64,000 nt of DNA from Rhodococcus sp. SGAir0479 (GTDB lineage: Bacteria > Actinomycetota > Actinomycetes > Mycobacteriales > Mycobacteriaceae), in contig NZ_CP039432.1 in assembly GCF_005484805.1 (NCBI RefSeq), positions 1,612,001 through 1,676,000 of the forward strand, in the 5' to 3' direction. The notes beneath the pieces were generated by a model, which had not been told where the DNA came from, made no database searches, and saw only the letters and a program-made list of their open reading frames with translations. Below are positions 57,583-64,000 of the stretch, piece after piece. The first letter of the stretch is position 1. Each line of letters begins with the position of its first letter. The position numbers were made by a program, and so were the translations under genes.

Positions 57583-58203
57583 ATGACCGCCCTGCAGCTG
57601 CAGCCCACCCGCGACTGGATCCGGCGTTTCGCCGCCGACGTCGAGGCGCAGGTCGACGTGCTGACCGACCTGGATCGTCAGGTAGGCGACGGCGACTTCG
57701 GTTTCAATCTGCGCTCCGCCCTGCGGGTGGCCCTCGCCGAACTCGACGCGCACCCCCCGAACCGCCCCGGCGAGGTGTTCACCCGCGTCTCGGACGCCTT
57801 CCTCGACACCGGCGGTACCAGCGGGCCGCTGCTGGGACTCTGGTTCGGCCGCCTCGCCGACGTCGGCGGTGACGGCGTGTCCGCCGGTGAGCTCGCCGCG
57901 GCATGCGACACCGCCACGCGGGCCGTCCGACGGCTCGGCAAGGCCGAGGTGGGACACAAGACGATGGTCGACGCCATGGTCCCGGCCGCCGAGGCTCTGT
58001 TGGCCGCGGCGGCGCGCTCGGACGACGTGCTGCCCGCGCTGGCCGCCGCGCGGGACGCCGCCGAACAGGGCGCCCAGTCCACCCGCGAGATGGTCGCCCG
58101 GCGCGGACGGGCCAGCTACGTCGGAGAGCACGCCCGCGGCGTCGTCGACCCCGGGGCCCGCGCGATCGCGATGTTCTTCGCGGCGGCCCCGAACGCACGG
58201 TAG
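57583..58203 (+). CDS. dhaL: Dihydroxyacetone kinase subunit DhaL
   Basis: A 206-residue DhaL domain that carries the nucleotide. The Asp cluster LTDLDRQVGDGDFG binds Mg-ADP/ATP; the canonical H after DxD is Phe here. TGGTSGPLLGLWF and GHKTMVDAMVPA, then RRGRASYVGEHARGVVDPGARA, complete the family blocks. ATG at 57583 follows GAGGAGAGG. No DhaM (PTS donor) gene follows, so the phosphate may come from ATP or from a DhaM encoded elsewhere. Confidence 0.92.
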   Translation: MTALQLQPTRDWIRRFAADVEAQVDVLTDLDRQVGDGDFGFNLRSALRVALAELDAHPPNRPGEVFTRVSDAFLDTGGTSGPLLGLWFGRLADVGGDGVSAGELAAACDTATRAVRRLGKAEVGHKTMVDAMVPAAEALLAAAARSDDVLPALAAARDAAEQGAQSTREMVARRGRASYVGEHARGVVDPGARAIAMFFAAAPNAR

Positions 58204-58228
58204 CGGTCCAGGCAATAGGCCCGACCCG

Positions 58229-59101
58229 TCAGCGACGCACCACGTCGAGCACCCGCTGCGCCATGTGCGCCATGCCCGCGGCGTTGGGATGCAGTGGGCT
58301 CGCGGACGGACCGGCCTGACGTCCCTCGAACCATCGTCGATCCGGGGCGGCACACGCGTCGTGCCCCTGGGTGCCGGGAACGACGTCGACGTACTCGGCG
58401 CCGGCGGTCGCGGCCGCCGTCGCCAGGACCCCGTTGACCGTCGCGAAGAACCCCGTGGCCCAGGCGGCGTCGGCGTCGCTGAGCGGGAGATTGGGCCAGC
58501 ACCCGCGGTCACCGAAGAGTCCACCGTGCCCGACGAGGACTATCCGAGCGAACGGCACCTTCGCCCGGATCGCCACGAGTGTCGACCACACCTTGGGGGC
58601 CAGATCCGCCAGCGCCGCCGCCGCGTCGAGCGTCAACGCCGGATCGGTGCGGCACCGCGCATCGGCACCGGGACCGCTCGTGTAACAGCGGGAGACGAGT
58701 GTGGGCCAGCGCAGGTCGTTCCCGCCGATGCTGAGGGTCACCAGCGTGGTGTCCGGTGGGATCCGGTCGATCTGCGGAGCCATCGCGCCGGTGGAGGTCT
58801 GTTGCGGCGTGTTCGTCACGTTCTCGGTCCGCGCCCCGGAACACGACAGGTTGAGAAAGGACGTCGCGTGCACGCCGCGCGCGACGAGGTTCGGGTAGCC
58901 GAGCTCCGAACGGTTGCAGCCGTTGGTCGCCGCGATCCGGTCGAGTGACGGTCCGGCAGCTCGGGAATCACCGAGCGCGACATAGCGCACCGTGGAGCTC
59001 GCCGGGTCGCCGGACGTGGTGGCCGGCAGCGCGAGTGACACTGCGGCGACGGTCGCGACGACGGCGGCGGTCACTGCCGCGCGAACTCCAACGGTCTTCA
59101 T
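58229..59101 (-). CDS. Secreted SGNH/GDSL esterase
   Basis: A 290-residue secreted hydrolase. After the signal peptide (VGVRAAVTAAVVATVAAVSLALP) come the four SGNH blocks: ALGDSRAAGP with the Ser nucleophile (block I), Gly in block II, GGNDLRW (block III), and the Asp-His pair near PLHPNAAGMAHMAQ (block V). Six Cys in the mature part suggest three disulfides, as in Streptomyces and Rhodococcus lipases of this family. ATG at 59101 starts the signal peptide. The frame is open further upstream, but those residues do not look like a protein. Convergent with dhaL. Confidence 0.88.
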   Translation of the reverse strand: MKTVGVRAAVTAAVVATVAAVSLALPATTSGDPASSTVRYVALGDSRAAGPSLDRIAATNGCNRSELGYPNLVARGVHATSFLNLSCSGARTENVTNTPQQTSTGAMAPQIDRIPPDTTLVTLSIGGNDLRWPTLVSRCYTSGPGADARCRTDPALTLDAAAALADLAPKVWSTLVAIRAKVPFARIVLVGHGGLFGDRGCWPNLPLSDADAAWATGFFATVNGVLATAAATAGAEYVDVVPGTQGHDACAAPDRRWFEGRQAGPSASPLHPNAAGMAHMAQRVLDVVRR

Positions 59102-60190
59102 GATCAGGAGTATCCGCGACGAACGGCGTGGCGTGAAGGAAATTCTCGGAGAACTTTCCCGTCCCGGAGAGAAGACGCCGAAGGATCGTTTGTTGGACGC
59201 ATTCGAACGTCCGGCGGCACCGCCCGCATTCGTCACTGTGACGTATTCAGGCCCGGGCGTGGGAAGGCAAGGGAGGGGGCGTCATCAGTTCGGCAGCCTC
59301 GGCGAGTCCGGGATCCGGCCGCCACCAGGAGCCGCCGAGCCCACACGGACAACGGAACCCGACGCAGCGCGTCGATGACAGTGGTGGTGAATTCTGCCCG
59401 CTCGATACGAACGCGTCGACGGGCACGCGACCGTCGCGACAACGACGTCGCGCGACCCGAGGAGGCAAACGCGTCGCGGCGCCGTGAACGGAAATACTTC
59501 AGTTGCTGCGTGCGACGCGTCAGGGTGCGAAGTGTCAGCGCGGAAGTCGGCGCGGGCGTCACGACGTGATATCGCCAGGTCACCGTTTCGCCGATAATCC
59601 ACATTATGTCAAGTAATGCAGATTGGGCAGTTCCCCGGAGAGCCCGGGCGGACCGCCCGGACTCACTGAGCCCCCAACGGGCTTAGGTCATTCGACCGAC
59701 CGCACGCACTCCTGGCGACATCGCCGTATTGTGCCGAGCGCGCTTCGGATCCGTTCCCTGCCGGTGGAACCTCCGGCATCACGCAGCACGTGACCCGCCC
59801 GTTCCGGATGCGCTTCGGACCGCCGACCTGACATCGTCGATGTACCGACGCCCGCACCGATCCGACGGCCGTCCGAACTCGACGCACCGACGCGCTCCGG
59901 TGCGTGACCGCGTTGTGCACCGGCATCCACGTCGCATTCGGATTCGACGCGTCGACTCGTCCGCAGCGTGCACCCGTCTGCGACGACGCGTCGGTTGCCG
60001 TCGAATTCTCGCGTTGTCCACGTAATCCAAGCAGCCCAGCCGGCGTCACTGCGATGTACGGTGTACGCGGCGGACCGCACTGCCCCGCACCGCCGCCTCC
60101 AGGCCCGCTCCACTCTCATGGATAATGACGAATATCCATGTCCGAGAAGACGTTTCGGGCGGAGGCTGCGTCTACCTCCGGCTCGACCGG
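59102..60190. other. Gene-free stretch of about 1.1 kb
   Basis: No convincing gene is seen. Open frames here are short and rich in Arg, Thr and Ser, and lack ribosome-binding sites and recognisable motifs. Structure noted: a near-perfect 25-bp palindrome at 59640-59664, centred on A59652, with CCGGGCGG and CCGCCCGG as core arms, and a TTGACA-like hexamer on the minus strand near 59608-59613. Confidence 0.5.
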
Positions 60191-60889
60191 TCAGGCCGCG
60201 GCGGCCGTCCGCAGGTCGGCGACGAAAGCCGCGTAGGCGTCGTCGCGATCCTCGGGCGAACCACGCAGGATGGACGACGGATGCACGGTGGCATACACGA
60301 CGGGGTGCTGCCCCGCCGCCGAGACACTGTAGTCGTCGATACGGAGCTCCTCCCCTCGGTGCGCCGTGACGCGGAACGACGGTCCGAGCAGCGACTGTGC
60401 GGCAGTTGCGCCCAGGCACAGCAGCACTCTCGGCTGGACGGCCCGGATCTCCGCGACGAGCCACGGACGGCACGCCACCACCTCGCCGCGACTCGGCTTC
60501 TGATGGATTCGTCGTTTGCCGCGCTCGGCACGGGTGAACTTGAAGTGCTTGACCGCGTTGGTCAGGTAGATCCGGCGGCGATCGATGTGGGCGTCGGCGA
60601 GCGCGCGCATGAGCAGTTTGCCAGCCGGTCCGACGAACGGCGAGCCGGCGAGATCCTCGGCGTCGCCGGGCTGCTCCCCCACCAACATCAGTTCGGCCGT
60701 GGCGGGACCCGCCCCGAACACCGTCTGCGTCGCGGGACGAAAGAGGCCGCAGCCTCGACAACTGCGGGCGGCCTCGGCGAGTTGCCCGAGTCCGGCAGAC
60801 TCGGGCACGAACGGCGCGGCGCCGTCCGACTCACGGCGGTGCGCCCGGGCCGCGGGCGGCTCGCTGCGGCGTTCGGTCTTCTCGCTCAT
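60191..60889 (-). CDS. udgX: Uracil-DNA glycosylase UdgX
   Basis: A 232-residue family-4-like uracil-DNA glycosylase of the UdgX type. GEQPGDAEDLAGSPFVGPAG is the active-site loop; NAVKHFKFTRAERGKRRIHQKP contains the UdgX-specific KRRIH loop, whose His (H129 here, H109 in the M. smegmatis protein) forms a covalent bond with the abasic sugar. VHPSSILR is motif 3. Cys44 and Cys47 (CRGC) with later Cys (VVACRPWL and LLCLG) bind a 4Fe-4S cluster. The start is uncertain between ATG 60889 and GTG 60916. It acts in repair by trapping uracil sites. Confidence 0.93.
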   Translation of the reverse strand: MSEKTERRSEPPAARAHRRESDGAAPFVPESAGLGQLAEAARSCRGCGLFRPATQTVFGAGPATAELMLVGEQPGDAEDLAGSPFVGPAGKLLMRALADAHIDRRRIYLTNAVKHFKFTRAERGKRRIHQKPSRGEVVACRPWLVAEIRAVQPRVLLCLGATAAQSLLGPSFRVTAHRGEELRIDDYSVSAAGQHPVVYATVHPSSILRGSPEDRDDAYAAFVADLRTAAAA

Positions 60890-61027
60890 CCTTGTCGGAG
60901 TGCCCCGATTCGGCACTTCTCAAACCGGACGGCCTGCGCACGATGAGCCGCTCGGACTCGCGCCGCGGGCCCGAGCCCGACGTACGATGAACGCATCCTT
61001 GTCTTTCCCGATGCGTCAGGAGGACAC

Positions 61028-61075
61028 GTGAAGCATCCGCACTCCGTGCGTCGTCTCGACTGGGCAATCGAGTGA
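61028..61075 (+). other. Possible 15-codon leader peptide before the sigma gene
   Basis: AGGAGG followed by ACAC leads to GTG at 61028 and a frame of 15 codons (VKHPHSVRRLDWAIE) that stops in TGA at 61073-61075. The GTG start of the sigma gene overlaps this stop (GTGA). The strong ribosome-binding site belongs to the leader and not to the sigma gene, so sigma translation may depend on reading the leader. Confidence 0.4.
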
Positions 61076-61845
61076 GTCGCTCGGTCGAGCACACCGACAG
61101 GTACCGGGACGTGGGCCCGGTATTCGAATCCATGGCGACCCTCGACCGCACGGACCCCCGGTATCGCAGGCTCCGCGACACGGTCGTCACGCGCTGCCTG
61201 CCGCTGGCCGACCACATCGCACGGCGCTTCGACGGCCGCGGCGAGTTCCACGACGACCTCGTGCAGGTGGCCCGTGTGGGTCTGGTCAACGCCGTCAATC
61301 GCTACGACCTGCGCGTAGGTTCCGACTTCGTGTCCTTTGCGGTGCCGACCATGCTGGGTGAGGTGCGCCGGCACTTCCGTGACACGGGGTGGGCCGTTCG
61401 GGTGCCGCGCCGCGTCAAGGAGCTCCACCTCGAGGTCACCCGCTCCACGATGACGATGGCGCAGCGCCTGGGACGCACCCCGACGCGGAGCGAGATCGCG
61501 GCGGATCTCCGGATCGGCGAGGACGACGTCGCGGAGGGTCTCGCGGCGGGCAACGCGTACCAGACCGACTCCGTCGATGCCGGCACGTCCCGCGACGACC
61601 ACTCCCATCCGCTCAGCGAGACGCTGGGCGGGGACGACGCCGAGCTGGCGGCCGTCGAGGACCGTGAGGCACTGCGGCCGGCGCTCGACGCGCTCCCGGA
61701 GCGGGAGCGCCGCATCGTGGTCATGCGCTTCTTCGGGAACCTGACCCAGAGCCGGATCGCGGAGGAACTGGGCATCTCCCAGATGCACGTCTCGCGGCTG
61801 CTGGCCCGTTCCCTGGCGTCGCTGCGCCGTCAGCTCGAACGGTGA
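61072..61845 (+). CDS. SigF/SigB-type alternative sigma factor
   Basis: A 257-residue sigma-70 group 3 factor. Region 2 has CLPLADHIARRFDGRGEFHDDLVQVARVGLVNAVNRYD and FAVPTMLGEVRRHFRDTGWAVRVPRR. Region 3 follows (LGRTPTRSEIAADLRIGEDDV). Region 4 has LPERERRIVVMRFFGNLTQSRIAEELGISQMHVSRLLARSL. This is the SigF/B family used in stress and stationary phase. The usual partner anti-sigma factor (RsbW/UsfX type) is not adjacent. The N-terminus agrees with GTG at 61072. That start overlaps a short upstream frame that has its own strong ribosome-binding site. Confidence 0.9.
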   Translation: MSRSVEHTDRYRDVGPVFESMATLDRTDPRYRRLRDTVVTRCLPLADHIARRFDGRGEFHDDLVQVARVGLVNAVNRYDLRVGSDFVSFAVPTMLGEVRRHFRDTGWAVRVPRRVKELHLEVTRSTMTMAQRLGRTPTRSEIAADLRIGEDDVAEGLAAGNAYQTDSVDAGTSRDDHSHPLSETLGGDDAELAAVEDREALRPALDALPERERRIVVMRFFGNLTQSRIAEELGISQMHVSRLLARSLASLRRQLER

Positions 61846-61854
61846 GTGCCCCGG

Positions 61855-62088
61855 TCACGCCCGATCGACGAGTTGTTCGTGGCCGGCCTTCCGCGCACAG
61901 TTGGCGCAGCAGAAGATGCGGCTCTCGTCCTCGACACCGTGGCCGAGGATGCGGCATCCGCAGTGCCCGCACACCGGTGCCATTGCGTGCGCGGCGCATT
62001 CGAAGCTGTCGAAGATGCCCCGACGGTCGCCCATCACCACGGTGAACGCCTTGTCGTATTCGTTGCCACATGTCTCACACGTCGCCAT
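61855..62088 (-). CDS. Cys-rich zinc-binding small protein (77 aa)
   Basis: A 77-residue protein with CETCGNEYDKAF at the start, FECAAHAMAPVCGHCGCRILGHG in the middle and IFCCANCARK near the end. It has nine Cys and several His, enough for two zinc sites. The fold looks like a pair of zinc ribbons. ATG at 62088 follows AGGAGGCG. It converges with the sigma gene across 9 bp. Similar short proteins are widespread in actinobacteria; the function is unknown to me. Confidence 0.8.
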   Translation of the reverse strand: MATCETCGNEYDKAFTVVMGDRRGIFDSFECAAHAMAPVCGHCGCRILGHGVEDESRIFCCANCARKAGHEQLVDRA

Positions 62089-62192
62089 CGTTCGCCTCCT
62101 CGTCGAGTGCGGCCCGTACCGGGGCCGGATTCGCTGCACGACTACCCGCAATCGCGGGACCGTACACGCGGTGCCGGGAGGGCCGGAAACGA

Positions 62193-62314
62193 CGATGTCC
62201 CCGCCGGGACTGGCCGCGGCGGGGACATCGGAACGTTAGGGCCAGGCACACGTCGGGGGGTGCGCCTGGCTTCCACCAATCTAAGAGAACGGCGGCAGTG
62301 GGGAAAGTTCCCCA
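62193..62314. other. Cluster of hairpins in the 62089-62498 gap
   Basis: No gene is seen in the 410-bp gap, but three inverted repeats follow each other: 13-bp arms at 62193-62205 and 62218-62230; 7-bp arms GCCAGGC/GCCTGGC at 62241-62247 and 62264-62270; and TGGGGAA-AG-TTCCCCA at 62299-62314. They may form a terminator plus operator or a small structured RNA. Confidence 0.4.
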
Positions 62315-62435
62315 AGGGTGAATTCGGGGGTGAAGTGTGGATGCGGAGGTTACACCCCGCTTGCGAGCATCGCTCGGGGCCGGGACGCGGGCGCGGTTGC
62401 GCGCCGCAGCCTGCCGCTAGACTCGTCCGCACGGA

Positions 62436-62451
62436 TCGAACACATGTGCTG
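62436..62451. promoter_or_regulatory. Probable LexA (SOS) box
   Basis: TCGAACACATGTGCTG matches the actinobacterial LexA consensus TCGAACAYRTGTTCGA at 13 of 16 positions, with the left half perfect. It lies 47 bp upstream of the recombinase start, where LexA could block transcription until DNA is damaged. Confidence 0.5.
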
Positions 62452-62498
62452 TTCCGTCCGCGACGAGTGGCTGAGGAAGGAAGTTGGAGCGAACCGGC

Positions 62499-63524
62499 GT
62501 GAGCGACGATGGACGACTTCTCGACGCCTGGTTCGGCGAATTCCTGGTGCACCGCAGCACCGCCAAACCGTCTCCCCACACCCTCAAGGCGTACCGGCAG
62601 GACTTTGCGGGGATCTGCGAGCACCTGTCCGCGCAGACCGGGGTGCCGGCGCAACAGCTCACCGTGGACGTGATCACCAAGCAGGCGATGCAGCAGGCGT
62701 TCGCGTCGTTCGCGGCCACCCACGAGGTGGCGTCGATCCGGCGTTGTTGGTCCACCTGGAACACCCTGTGCGACTTCCTGTTCTCGCTCGACGCGATCGT
62801 CGCGAACCCGATGTCGGCCGTGCTGCGACCCAAGGCCGCCAAGCGCATCCCCAAGGCGCTGCCCGCGGACGCCGTGGCGCGGCTGATCGCGACCCTGCAG
62901 GAGGACGACCGGGACGGTGTCCGGCCGTGGGGCGAACGGGACTTCGCGATCATCCTCACGGCGTTGCTCACCGGGATGCGGTCGTCGGAGCTGATCGCCG
63001 TGAACATCGGTGACGTGCGGGGTGTCTCCGAGGCGGGCACCGACGCGGTGCGGGTGATCCTCGTGCGCGGCAAGGGCAGCAAGGAACGTGTCGCGACCGC
63101 GGAGCCGGCACTGGTGGCCACCCTGACGGGATACCTGGAGTCGCGCGCCGCGCGCTTTCCCGACTCGACCAAACGCCGGGTGCCTACGGATGCGGCCGTG
63201 TGGCAGCGATTCCGCGGTAGCGATCCCCTGTTCGTCGGCGCCGACGGGGCGCGCATCACCCGCGGGACACTGCAGTACCGCGTGCTGCGGGCCTACCGGC
63301 GCGCCGGGATCAACGGTGAACGCGCCAAAGGTGCCCTGACCCATCAGTTCCGGCACACGTTCGCCACCAACATGGCCGACGAGAACGTCAGCATCTTCAC
63401 CCTCATGCGGATGCTGGGGCACGAGTCGATGAACACCACGCAGGTCTACACGGAGGGCGCCGGGACCGGCGTGCGGGAGGCGGCGGCCCGTAACCCGCTC
63501 TACCGCCTTCTCGACGGCGTCTGA
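62499..63524 (+). CDS. Tyrosine recombinase (XerC/D-like)
   Basis: A 341-residue tyrosine recombinase with an N-terminal SAM-like core-binding domain (HTLKAYRQDFAGICEHL) and the catalytic domain. The active residues are R161 (GMRSSEL), K195 (GKGSKERVA), H282 and R285 (HQFRHTF), H308 (GHES) and nucleophile Y317 (TTQVYTE). GTG at 62499 follows GGAG; TTG 62484 is another option. No phage or transposon genes are nearby, so it is not obviously an integrase. It is longer than typical XerC/XerD, so it may be an extra recombinase. A LexA box upstream suggests SOS control. Confidence 0.88.
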   Translation: MSDDGRLLDAWFGEFLVHRSTAKPSPHTLKAYRQDFAGICEHLSAQTGVPAQQLTVDVITKQAMQQAFASFAATHEVASIRRCWSTWNTLCDFLFSLDAIVANPMSAVLRPKAAKRIPKALPADAVARLIATLQEDDRDGVRPWGERDFAIILTALLTGMRSSELIAVNIGDVRGVSEAGTDAVRVILVRGKGSKERVATAEPALVATLTGYLESRAARFPDSTKRRVPTDAAVWQRFRGSDPLFVGADGARITRGTLQYRVLRAYRRAGINGERAKGALTHQFRHTFATNMADENVSIFTLMRMLGHESMNTTQVYTEGAGTGVREAAARNPLYRLLDGV

Positions 63525-63711
63525 CGTTTCGCGAAGTTCATCGGCAGTTCTACCGATTCGGGTCCGCGATCGCGTTCTGCCTGGAAGACTGGGCCACGCG
63601 AGAAACCCACGCGTCGGTATTCGGCCGTGCACGCCGCGTCCCGCCCGCGGTGCATCACTCTCGCTCAGCGAGACCACCCTGCGACGAGCCCCTACTTCGA
63701 CGCGAGGTCGT

Positions 63712-63770
63712 GACCAGGGGTTATGCCCGTTTCCGCAGGTCGTCTTGGTGACCTGCGTCATGCCCCGGTC
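63712..63770. other. 59-base multi-stem hairpin in the 63525-63952 gap
   Basis: A nested inverted structure: GACC/GGTC, GGGG/CCCC and ATG/CAT pair in order at the base (63712-63725 with 63759-63770). A perfect 8-bp stem (63734-63741 and 63750-63757) with an 8-base loop forms the tip. The surrounding 428 bp holds no gene. It could be a leader element of the next gene or a small RNA. Confidence 0.4.
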
Positions 63771-63952
63771 CCACTGAGTGCGCACGCCGGATGGGCCGGG
63801 GACGTGAGTTGCCACACTGTGACCAACGGAACAGGACTGTGGCCCACCTCTAGCCTCGTTCGCCCGTGGACGCGATGACCTCGCGATTCTTCGCTCTTCC
63901 CGCAGCACCGCCCGTATTCCCGGGCCGTTCGAGAGTCTGGACAACTACTTCA

Positions 63953-64000
63953 GTGACAGCTACTGCAGACACCCGCGCCGACGGCGCGCCACCGGCGCGT
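63953..64000 (+). CDS. Possible start of a gene running off the right edge
   Basis: GTG at 63953 opens a frame (VTATADTRADGAPPAR) that continues to the window end. The Ala/Asp/Pro-rich start is like many actinobacterial N-termini, but no clear ribosome-binding site precedes it and 16 codons cannot show a family. Confidence 0.25.
   Translation, partial: MTATADTRADGAPPAR

Noticed and set aside
59233-59604. Minus-strand open frame in the long gap as a gene
   Set aside because: Arg/Thr-rich translation without a motif, weak start and codon use unlike its neighbours.
62499-63524. Phage or genomic-island integrase
   Set aside because: No tRNA, no attachment-like repeats and no phage or transposase genes are seen nearby.

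Overview
The window looks like chromosomal DNA of a Rhodococcus-type actinomycete (Nocardiaceae). It has very high GC and frequent GTG starts. It carries actinobacterial marker genes (RbpA, an FxsA/Lnt neighbourhood, a SigF-type sigma factor, UdgX, a DevR/DevS pair with universal stress proteins) and a giant seven-module NRPS of a type known from Rhodococcus. The species cannot be fixed from sequence alone; R. equi (Prescottella) or a close relative is a reasonable guess.

Layout. (1) 1-5.3 kb: the 5' end of a flavodoxin-fold reductase, a 50-residue Gly-rich peptide, a secreted protein, then fxsA, an amidohydrolase and lnt. (2) 5.4-32.8 kb: mbtH followed by one NRPS gene of about 8,960 codons (C-partial C-A-T / C-A-T / C-A-T-E / C-A-T / C-A-T-E / C-A-T / C-A-T-TE). 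(3) 32.9-38.3 kb: small secreted protein, secreted PLD-like protein, and a ggt-oxdC-gntR operon with a 23-bp palindrome at its promoter. (4) 38.4-43.8 kb: a degenerate resolvase-like protein, a ferritin, and a four-gene operon (chorismate-mutase-like, fused aminodeoxychorismate synthase, prephenate-dehydrogenase-like, AurF-like N-oxygenase), which is the gene set for 4-aminophenylalanine-type building blocks. (5) 44.2-46.7 kb: secreted lipase, rbpA, zinc-finger protein, His-rich peptide. (6) 46.7-58.2 kb: a dormancy/stress island resembling part of the mycobacterial DosR regulon (APH/AAA kinase, DevR-like regulator, three universal stress proteins, Hsp20, GH65 phosphorylase, DevS-like kinase) plus dhaK-dhaL. 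(7) 58.2-64 kb: SGNH esterase, a long gene-free stretch, UdgX, sigma factor, Cys-rich protein, and a tyrosine recombinase with a likely LexA box.

How the genes may work together. The A-domain specificity residues read by eye predict an N-acylated heptapeptide: aromatic - Ser - D-aromatic - Val-like - D-Thr - unknown - unknown. Modules 1 and 3 share one code close to a known Tyr code. The architecture is like the Rhodococcus NRPS from which the humimycins were predicted and synthesised (recalled, not checked). The operon for 4-aminophenylalanine and its N-oxidation lies only 7-11 kb away. It raises the possibility that the native peptide carries 4-amino- or 4-nitrophenylalanine where a Tyr/Phe would be predicted. 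In other actinomycetes lnt, the mannosyltransferase gene ppm1 and rbpA are neighbours. Here about 40 kb separates lnt from rbpA and no ppm1 is seen, so the biosynthetic block may have been inserted at this conserved site.
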